A DNA stretch of 64,000 nt from Gracilariopsis chorda (lineage: Eukaryota; Rhodophyta; Florideophyceae; Gracilariales; Gracilariaceae), in contig NBIV01000249.1 in assembly GCA_003194525.1 (NCBI GenBank), forward strand, positions 52,741 through 116,740, read 5' to 3'. Each line of letters begins with the position of its first letter. Position 1 is the stretch's first letter. The position numbers were made by a program, and so were the translations under genes. This document shows, in pieces, positions 56,328-64,000 of this stretch. The notes under the pieces are model-generated. The model was not told the origin of the DNA and ran no database searches. It saw only the letters and a program-made list of their open reading frames with translations.

Positions 56328-58823
56328 TCATTCCTCCGTCATCTCGTCTCCACGCCCACCGTCCTCTCCGTCTTCCTTCCCCTCCCCTTCCTCTCTGGGG
56401 TCCAACATTTCTTCCTCAACGGCTACCAACTCCTTAAACTCCCGTTCTTCAGGCATGCAACGGCCTACGTAGCAATCAAATACATTACCAAGGTACGTAG
56501 TCATTTCATCCAAAAACACCTCGTACTGGACACACAGATACACCATTTGGTTCGACGGCATCCAACACGCAACGGTCCCCTCACGTTCCTCATTCCCTAC
56601 CACTTCAGTCGGATCTTCAGCTTTCACACCATAGTTCACAAGCTCCTTCCCGTACTTCCCTTCGATCTTCCTTCTCGCAGTCAGTAGGATATCCTCCACA
56701 GCAAGCGGGAGATACTTTGCATACAATTTCGAAAACAGCATTTGCCACTTCCCTCCTCTCCCCACATCTTCTTTCAATGCCTCTACCACAGAAGCAATCC
56801 ACGCATACAATCGCGCCAAATGCATGACACTTCCATCTACATAGCTCGTCTCCCGTTCCCTGCACGGTCGCTCCGCGTCGTATCCCATAAATTCCCTCAA
56901 CATCTCCACACTCAATCCGTTCTTGAAGTACAAGTCATCTGGTTCTTCTCCATACTTTGTCGAAGTCACGTCATAACCAGAGAAACATATTCTGTCTAAA
57001 CCAGACAACCTCCACGCACATAAGATCGGATCTCCCCTCTCATCTTTCGGCAACAATTTCTCTTCCGCCTCCTTCATCTGCTCATCATACGCCACAGCCA
57101 CCTCTTCATCATCCTCCTTCTGCGGTTTCCTAGCAAGTATAGTGTACCCCAGACCAAAGAATAACCTATCCCTCGCATTCCTTTTCCGCACCCCGACAGT
57201 ATCACTAAGAGCCTGTTGCATGCGCCTCCTCAAACACAGATCCCTCCTCAACTCTTCTTCGCAGTCAACCTTAATCCCCATGGCTTCCAACCTTCTCCAA
57301 ATCGGTTTCTCCAGCTCCATCCGCACCACATGCAACAACATCTCATCGCTTACTCCTTGAAAAGACGGAGTGTAGGCCTTTGGCCCCCACGACTTTCTTC
57401 CTAGCGCCAGCTCCATAGGATCCAAAGGCACCATCTCCTTCTCGTCTATAATCAGAACACTGTGCTTCCTCCCCGGTCCCATCTTTTCAGCCCTGTTCGA
57501 CCAGTTTCGCTCCGAAACTCTCCTTCCGATGCACAACTCACTGGTCTCCTGCTTCGCATATACCAATATCTTCTCATAAACTCTCGAGGCTACTCCAATG
57601 AAACGTATATCAACTTCGATTTCGTACCGTTTCCGACCACTCTTGATGTCTTCGCCACTCAGTGTTCCTGTTCAACCAGGAATACTCTCTCGTAATGACG
57701 TCAGTAGCATCTCTTTCTTCGTGAGTTCATCTTCTAGCCTCTTCATCTCCCTGTTTGCCAGGTTCAAGCTTAGTTGGAGGCTAGTGTTGTCATCTCTTGC
57801 TCTTCTTAGTTCCCCCTTCAGCTCTCCAAGCTTTGTCAACAGCTGATTCCGTCCCATAAACTTTGCCTCTCCATGCTCCGTTCTCTTATGTCCGACTTCC
57901 TTCAACGGGTCAATTCCATCTTCATCCTCCTTCTCCTCATACCTTTCCTTCTCCCAGATCCGATCTCCCTTCCCACCACCACCTACCCTCGTTCACTTTA
58001 TCGACTCCCTTCGTATAGCTTCGTCAGCGTATCCATATTCGACACTCTTCATAGCATGATCCCGATTGAGCCGGGAAGAGGACCCTTGCGTTGTTCTGCG
58101 TGCCGGGACTCTGCGAGTTTGGCCTCCATTTCCGCAAACCACGGCTGATTGCTTCGTATTCTCCTTCCCTCCACGTCCCTCCCCACTCCCACGTCGTACT
58201 GCAGCTTGAAAACGAAGGGTACCCTTCTTGCGTTCCCCAATTCCCCCCGTACCTTGGTGTACTTCGTCTTGCGGTGTCTCACTCACGTGTTCCTTAGAGG
58301 CAAGAGTGCTGCCCTGCTCCTCATTCCTCTCTAAACACTGTTCGGCTGCCTTCCCGTTACGTCTCTCCTCGAGAACACCGCCGTAACTGCCACTAGACCT
58401 TCGCCTCTTCGGTTCTCTTTCGGTTTCTCCTTCTTCCTCTTCCTCACTTTCTACCAAAAAAACCGTGTGAACGGCACGATTACGAGTAACTGGACCTCTC
58501 GGCTGTCTTTCCTTCTTCCTCCTTACGACTTCACTCACCGTACGGTCCGTCATAGTTGAGGTAGCTCATTCCTGCTTTTCATCTTCCTTCCCCGTTTGTA
58601 CGATGGTACTTTCACGTCGCCTCTCCGTCGTTTGCAACCCAGAACGCGGCGGACCTCTCTTCACATATACACCCTGGTTCTTGCTTTTACGCGCATCTGC
58701 AGCACTTGACCTTCCCGCGATGGGTCTTTCCGAGTCCACACTTGGCCTCCCACCATTTTCTTTGCGAGACTTCGACGTACCGCCCTCCTTACTGTACCGT
58801 ACGCGCTGCTCCTGTTTTCTCAT
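56328..58823 (-). pseudogene. Coiled-coil protein of the same cassette, three in-frame TGA codons
   Basis: From ATG 58823 the frame stays open for 831 codons except for TGA at 58566-58568, 57993-57995 and 57672-57674. It ends at TGA 56328-56330, with a TAA two codons beyond. The first ~270 residues are Arg/Lys/Glu/Ser-rich and probably disordered, with an acidic run and a basic KRRRSS patch like a nuclear localisation signal. A heptad-like coiled coil (LTKLGELKGELRRARDDNTS and onward) follows around 57860-57680. The rest is a folded region of about 400 residues (KRYEIEVDIRFIGVASRVYE, GRKHSVLIIDEKE, FFGLGY, an acidic C-tail) with no family I recognise. It is probably an accessory DNA-binding or assembly protein of the element. 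Confidence 0.5.
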
Positions 58824-59307
58824 CCGTAAATAGGCGGTATTGAACCAAACCGCGGTATCGGGATGCGGAAAGTAGAAGTTAGACCAGGTTGGAGACAAAA
58901 GAAAGGATTGAATTCGAAAGTGACTTCGCGGGATGAGGCGAAGGAGCCAGAAGATGTATAAACTGTGTCATCCGAAGCCCGAGAAAAATGGATTTTTGAA
59001 TATCCCGCCATGAACGACGAGCTACCCAAAAACCTATGCAAAAATGGAGTATTTGGAAACCCTCATCCATATCCTTCACGATTCGTTTCCACACACTCCC
59101 TCAAATCCTTAACGACATGTATACATATGTTATCGTGTTCCTTTTTCTTTCTATTAATTCACTTGAACTAAATGCCATTTAGCACCTCTATCCCATTTCA
59201 CAATTGAAAGCTTTAACAACGAATAAGACAGGAACTAGGATGTCGAGAATAACAGAATAGAAATTTACTCAAAATAGTGCTTCACAAGTAACACAGGTAA
59301 GAAGACT
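58824..59307. other. Spacer between the coiled-coil and MTase-SET genes
   Basis: No gene supported. It contains the 3' flank of the MTase-SET gene and the upstream region of the coiled-coil gene. I looked here for a terminal inverted repeat matching the 51-52 kb region and saw none. Confidence 0.45.
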
Positions 59308-62300
59308 TCAAGCCGTGCTTCTAAAAACGTAATCATTCCCGTAACGAAGAAACAACTCTTCTCCTTCCTTTATATCGTGTATTGCTCTCGCAGATAGCAG
59401 AGTGTATTCCATAATCCTTTGCTGCGATAACGTAGAGCTCACCGGACGTATCTGAACATTCGCCTTTCTTCGTACGTTGGGTTCATCTTCTGTTAAGTCT
59501 TTCTCCTCGTCTCCTTCCAGGTAGCGGGGATCATTAATATAGCCTGCCATACAAAAAGGTGCAGGAACAATCCATATCCTCGCTTTCTTCGTTTCTCCAT
59601 TATAAGTAGGCATAGTTTCAAAACCAATGCCGCTACCTACGACTTCCATGGAGAAATTGTTGAAACGCGAAACAGCAGCTCCCATGAGCCCCTCCCCATA
59701 CGTAACATGTTGTTGGGGACGTTGACTAATGTCATGTTACACAATAGTCCCATAGAAGTGACAAACAGCCTCTCCTTCTGCGAAATTCCGTGCACTAAAG
59801 ACTCCGAGCCCGCTAGATGGGTGCTTCACTGAAGACTTCGCCACCACGCACCAGTAACTTGATGCATCTACACCACGCAACAACTCTGGCTCTAACTCGT
59901 TCAGCTTTGCCTGAGTGCTTTGCGGCCACAGATGTAAAGCCTTAGTACGATACTTGCCGATAAGATCCATATCATCCCATAAAGTCGATAGAAAAGCCAT
60001 TATATGGAAAGGAAACCTTTGATACTGCGGGAAATCCTTCGGTGCTGTCCATTGCATTCCTCTGGATCTTTTCCTGAACACCGTGGCCACATGAAGTGCC
60101 GCCTGTACAACAGCATTCGTACCGATGCGTTCATCACATTCCAAGTCACCGACTTTGAGGGAATTGTCGGCAATTAACTTTTCCATATGCACTATACCGT
60201 TATGCTTCGCGTGTATGAAACAATTACGATACTTCTCACCGCCGATGAACTTTCTGTGCGGAACAATTTCCATGCACGCGAGTGCTGTGGTAAACGTTCC
60301 TGAGAAGAAATCCATCACAAGGTCTCCAGGTTGAGAAAAACGTGCTATGAGCTCTTTCATCAACTGTCTCGACTTCTGCTCCGGGCGAATCTGACGATAT
60401 ACAAATCGTTGCCCATCCCGCACCTTCCAGTACAGTCTCTCTCCTGGGGCATGATGGGGAACCTGATCGATTACTCCGACATGTCCAGGGTATCGGCTGG
60501 CAACATGGTTGAGCTTGCGGTAGTTCACAATTTTCTTCTGCTCCGCATAGGGAATGCCATTCCGAACCGCATGCACTACCTGCTCCCCTGCGGGGAACAA
60601 GCTAATGTTGTTGCGACCAGGGAACGCCATCGGGTTTGAGCGATGGCGCAAACACAACAGGGATGTCTTATCCACGGTGAAAGACTTCTTCATCCTCCCG
60701 TCTGCATCAACGTATTGGCAGTCGGTCAAAATCTTGTACCATATTGGGAACTGAAAACCTGAACAGAAGACGAACAAGTGTCCGCCAGGACGCAGGCAAT
60801 CCGAGTTGTGATCGGCAAACGAAACCATCTTCTGGTGACTAATGCGATCGTATTCGGTATCCCGAATTTGATACGGCGCGTCAGATATAGAGAGTTGAAC
60901 TCTCCCCCTCGGAGATATGGTGCCTCCCGGAACACTTTCATGAACGTCCACCAGCTCTTCGGAGTCCACGCAGTAGAACGCAAAGTTCTTGTCCATCAAG
61001 GACTCCAGAATCTTCATAGCCTTCGCAGTCACAGGCCCCAGCGTCCCATGAGGAGGGAGGATGCTCACCGAAACGTCCACTGTTGCCTGTATCTCCGCAG
61101 CAGCGGGAGCAGTAGGCGTGGCAATTACGTCATCACTGCTACTACCGCTCCCATCCGTCTGTCCGGAGCCATTGGAGCTCTCACGGAGCTGCTTTCCAAC
61201 GGCCTGCACGCTCTTCGTGTGGCTCTTGGTTCCAGGAGCGGCGGATGGTTTGGAATGTACATCCGTAGGGCGCGACCAAGCTTTGCTGGGTTGAACATTA
61301 TGCTTTGCACAAGCTTCCTTCACTGATTTTACAATATCCTCGGACAAGGAGTCAAATCGAACCGGTGGGTTCGTGCCGCTTCGCGTAAACGTAGATAGCA
61401 CTGTCCATTGCTGGGTTTCACTCAGCTCATACATCTTCTTGTCCAGTACAATACGCCGAAGATCCGAGACGAATTCTCTGGCCAGAATACGCATATTGCG
61501 GTCTACGTCATCCGGAAAAGCAATAGCCCAGGGAACAACATTGTCCCCGGATACCGTCGGCTTCATTTCTTGTCCCAGCTTGTACGCAGCGGTTTTGGGG
61601 CTGTAACCAATCGTTCGGGAGTGAATATCAGAGAGCTTCAAAGTGTCTCTGTTGATAAGGAGATAAGGAAGCATCATCTGCTCGCAGTCTCTGAAACCCA
61701 GAACGACAGCGAACGCGTCCCAAGCCCTGCATACGTGCTGTACGCCGTACGCCATACGCTGACCGTGCATGCGATTAGACATGGTGAAACTTTCCACGTA
61801 CTTCACTGCCTTCACCTTCTTTCCGTGTCCGAGGCGTCGCTTTCGTTCCCGACCCGTGCGTTCAATCTCGATGTGCTTTACCACCGACAGGTACAGCAGC
61901 TGTTGGAATCGAGTAGCAGGAACGGTCCTGAACCTTCCCCTTCCCTTCCTCGTAGCGTCTCCGCGAAAGTACCTCTTGAGGATGTCATTGTTGAACACCC
62001 TTTGTACCATCCCTGTTCCACCTCCGCGCCTCCCGTCAATGGTCCACTCGTAAAAGTCCCGTACACGACTGTCTTTCGACCCGTCTTGTTTATCGAACAA
62101 TGCAACATATCGATAAACCTGTCGGAAGTACTGCGTCGGACCCTGTACAGAGGTGCAAAGATAAGCAGTGACCTCTTCGTCGCTGTAGGAGGTGCGGGAG
62201 GAACCAAGGTATCTTTCCAACAATCAGACCACTTCTGAATTCGCTCGACGATTCTGTAGCATAAACTCTACAATCTTCTCGAATGTGACATCGCGTTTAG

Positions 62301-62346
62301 GGACCCCGGAGCCTCTCGATTCCGCGTACGCATCACGGACGGACAT
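59308..62346 (-). pseudogene. DNA N6-adenine/N4-cytosine methyltransferase fused to a SET domain, two in-frame stops
   Basis: From ATG 62346 the frame runs 1,012 codons with TGA at 62224-62226 and TAA at 59737-59739. Numbering from the Leu codon just after that TGA, residues 1-300 are an unrecognised helical region and 310-380 a low-complexity Ser/Thr/Pro linker. A class-beta-ordered methyltransferase follows: motif IV ISDAPY (a variant of DPPY) at 446-451, then motif I VMDFFSGTFTTALACME near 636-652 with IGGEKYRN. From about 804 a SET domain starts (GLGVFSARNFAEGEAVCHFYGTIV), is cut by the TAA, and resumes with YGEG, MAGYINDPR, KANVQI and a terminal EGEELFLRYGNDY. It would methylate DNA, and lysines on histones or other proteins. 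A further in-frame open stretch upstream (to 62607, ended by TGA 62356-62358) lacks a convincing start. Confidence 0.75.
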
Positions 62347-62763
62347 AAACACATTTCAGATGGTTGTGAAGCTTTCCGAAATGCTCATGTCTGAGGGCGG
62401 GTGCGCAGGAGCCCTATGCCCTATCACGGGTGCACCTGAGGTACTCCCCTGTTTAGTGGAGGGGAACGACATGGGTGGAATTTCGGCGGGAGATGCACAG
62501 ATGCACGAAAGATTGCGTTCGAGTTTGAATGGTTGCGAAGGAGATGCTTCGTGGCAACCGAGGAACGAAGACGCCCGTTCTGATGATTCACGTCCCTCGA
62601 AGTTCAAATAGATTTGATTTCGAAGTGTGTAATGGAGCAGGGAGGGAAAATTCGGAGGGTTTTGTTTGGAATGAGGGAGTTGGGCACTGCAGAACAGACG
62701 GAGAAGGTGAAACTTTGAGAATTCGTCGCAGTTCTCACAGTTCAGGTTGTCGGTCTAACGGCA
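62347..62763. other. 5' flank of the MTase-SET gene
   Basis: Open frames exist on both strands (for example + 62192-62611), but none has a recognisable motif. The minus-strand frame in phase with the methyltransferase could be extra coding sequence if TGA 62356-62358 is another acquired stop. Confidence 0.35.
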
Positions 62764-62982
62764 CAGCTGCGCCGGGTGGATGGTCTTGACATTGTCGGTC
62801 GACAATGTCAAGCACGGACACCAGAATGTTGATTTTTGATTAAATAAGGGGGGTCTTTCTTGACATTGTCGACCGACAATGTCAAGCACGGACACCAGAA
62901 TGTTGATTTTTGATTAAAGTACGGGGGTTCGTTCTTGACATTGTCGACTGACAATGTCAAGACCGACCACCCGGCGCAGCTG
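62764..62982. repeat. 219-bp symmetric structure: three 28-bp palindromes within a 49-bp inverted repeat
   Basis: Three palindromes, each arm CTTGACATTGTCG, two central bases, then its complement, lie at 62785-62812, 62859-62886 and 62934-62961 (74 and 75 bp spacing). The two spacers are direct repeats sharing CACGGACACCAGAATGTTGA and TTTTTGATTAAA. Outer arms starting CAGCTGCGCCGGGTGG make 62764-62812 and 62934-62982 near-perfect inverted repeats of each other, so the middle palindrome is the exact centre. It lies between two divergent genes. Confidence 0.95.
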
Positions 62983-63284
62983 CACCGGCCTGGGGGTCGG
63001 TGCCAGCAATGAAGCGTTGACCCGTGGCAGGAGGGGGGTTAGAGAAGAGGTGGAAAGGGCGACCGGAATGCTTCCTCCGCAAAGAACTGTGAGCGAACTC
63101 ACCGAATCCACTTCTTCGTGCCACCTTAGCACCTGGTCTTACTTAAAGGACGCAAAGAGAACCTCTGCCTTCCCTCAGGGTTGAATTCAGCAGTCAGCAC
63201 GCGCTGATTTTCGCGACCGTCTGCACCAGATTACGCGATTCCGTGTCGCTTATCGAAAGGTCGCTTATCGAAAGGTTTTCCATC
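62983..63284. promoter_or_regulatory. Upstream region of the last gene
   Basis: No gene. It contains a tandem 13-bp duplication, TCGCTTATCGAAAGG-type, at 63246-63275, just before the chosen ATG. Confidence 0.3.
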
Positions 63285-64000
63285 ATGGTGCGCAAGACTG
63301 CAAAGGCCAACAACAGGCGCACACTAGGAGGTCTACCAGACCCAGTGCCTCTGTGCGGAAAGCGAGGGCAACAGCGTCCGATAGCGCAATGCCAACAACG
63401 CGCAGCGGCACAAAGCAGCCCAGTGACCCATCCTGGGGCCAAACCCAAGCGAGAACGTGACCCTGGTCGTTCCATCTACCAAAATGGGGAGCAGAAGAGC
63501 GTGGGGACTGCCTTTGTCAGAGATGATTCTGGTGCTGTTGGGCACTTGGTGAGGACGTTGCATGGGCACGAACTGAAGAAGAAGCCGACAGAGGACCTTG
63601 TCGTCATATGGAAGGTGCTCATTGAGGATGGCAAAGATATGCAGTACCCGTATCAGTTCAAGACGAGTGACATCATGCCAAACACTCTGGGAGATATGGA
63701 GAGCAACGCTTTTCTACTGCTGGGACGTGAACATGATGCAACCTTCTGGTGGCGGAGCCTCCACTCCCTCCACTCTCGCTGCGAAACCGTCTTCCGCCAG
63801 ACTCCCGCTGCGAACGAAAGAATCCGTCCACCAAGAAAGTGAAGCAGAACACCGCAAGAAAGGCGAAGGCGAAGAAGTTGACGCAATTGGTGAGCTTGAG
63901 TGACGACGACGGTGATGAAATACACAAGGGTGCGTTGCACTCCAATGTGAAAGACGACCACCTCCACCGGAAAGGCGAAGGTGGTCAGACTGAGCGATCC
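63285..64000 (+). CDS. Hypothetical protein with one intron (partial, runs off window)
   Basis: ATG at 63285 opens a frame of basic, Gln/Arg/Pro-rich sequence (MVRKTAKANNRRTLGGLPDP), then a more ordered segment with HLVRTLHGHELKKK and DLVVIWKVLIEDGKDM. A 74-bp GT-AG interval at 63727-63800, with a pyrimidine-rich tract, joins it precisely to a second open frame. That frame carries a Lys-rich stretch and an acidic SLSDDDGDEIHKG, and is still open at the window end. Without splicing, the first frame stops at 63842. No family is recognised. Its place next to the palindromic structure, divergent from the MTase-SET gene, makes it a candidate fourth gene of the cassette. Confidence 0.45.

Noticed and set aside
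57664-57677. Tiny GT...AG interval covering the TGA in the coiled-coil gene
   Set aside because: The interval would be 9 nt, far too short for splicing; longer GT-AG choices break the frame.
53099-62346. Genome-wide reassignment of TGA
   Set aside because: Twinkle and the lipid kinase end properly at TGA, and two of the cassette's in-frame stops are TAA.
62785-62961. Could the repeated palindromes be a CRISPR array
   Set aside because: Only three repeats, the two spacers are near-identical to each other, and the host is eukaryotic.

Overview
The window is nuclear DNA from a photosynthetic eukaryote, most likely an intron-poor alga; I favour a red alga, but nothing here proves it. Supporting signs are a Dicer-like RNase III, a plant-type (class II) DAHP synthase with two small introns and a plastid-type leader, a phosphoglycerate kinase with a transit-peptide-like leader, a Twinkle-type organelle primase-helicase, and eukaryotic LTR retrotransposons.

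Layout. 0-10.3 kb is a gene-dense housekeeping island: Dicer-like 3' end (+), then DAHP synthase, Twinkle, PGK and a multi-pass membrane protein (all -). 10.3-16.8 kb holds no gene I can support. 16.8-23.1 kb is a second island (all -): a diverged paralogue of the membrane protein, a small membrane protein, a diacylglycerol/sphingosine-kinase-like lipid kinase and a nicotianamine-synthase-like enzyme. 23.2-25.1 kb is gene-free and carries two hairpins. 25.1-31.9 kb is an old Ty3/gypsy retrotransposon on the minus strand with both LTRs and a heavily frameshifted gag-pol. 31.9-44.8 kb is AT-richer, decayed and unassigned. 44.9-50.6 kb is a second degenerate Ty3/gypsy element (minus strand) with a 3' LTR and polypurine tract but no visible 5' LTR.

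50.7-64 kb is the most unusual part. It opens with a tRNA-Leu-like remnant, a CTAG-dense segment, a 150-bp foldback and a satellite array with a three-subunit (C-A-B) higher-order period. A large cassette follows: a transposase-like protein with an N-terminal zinc finger (+), a convergent coiled-coil protein of unknown family (-), and a fusion of a DNA adenine/N4-cytosine methyltransferase to a SET domain (-). A fourth, intron-containing gene (+) runs off the window end. Between the last two genes lies a 219-bp structure with three 28-bp palindromes at 74-75 bp spacing, framed by a 49-bp inverted repeat. The three large reading frames are otherwise open but carry single in-frame stops (one TAA; three TGA; one TGA and one TAA).

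My reading is that this 51-64 kb block is a recently inactivated (or recoding) mobile element. It would pair a transposase with its own chromatin-modifying enzyme, able in principle to mark both DNA and histones. The housekeeping genes use TGA and TAG as normal stops, so the in-frame TGAs do not reflect a genome-wide code change.
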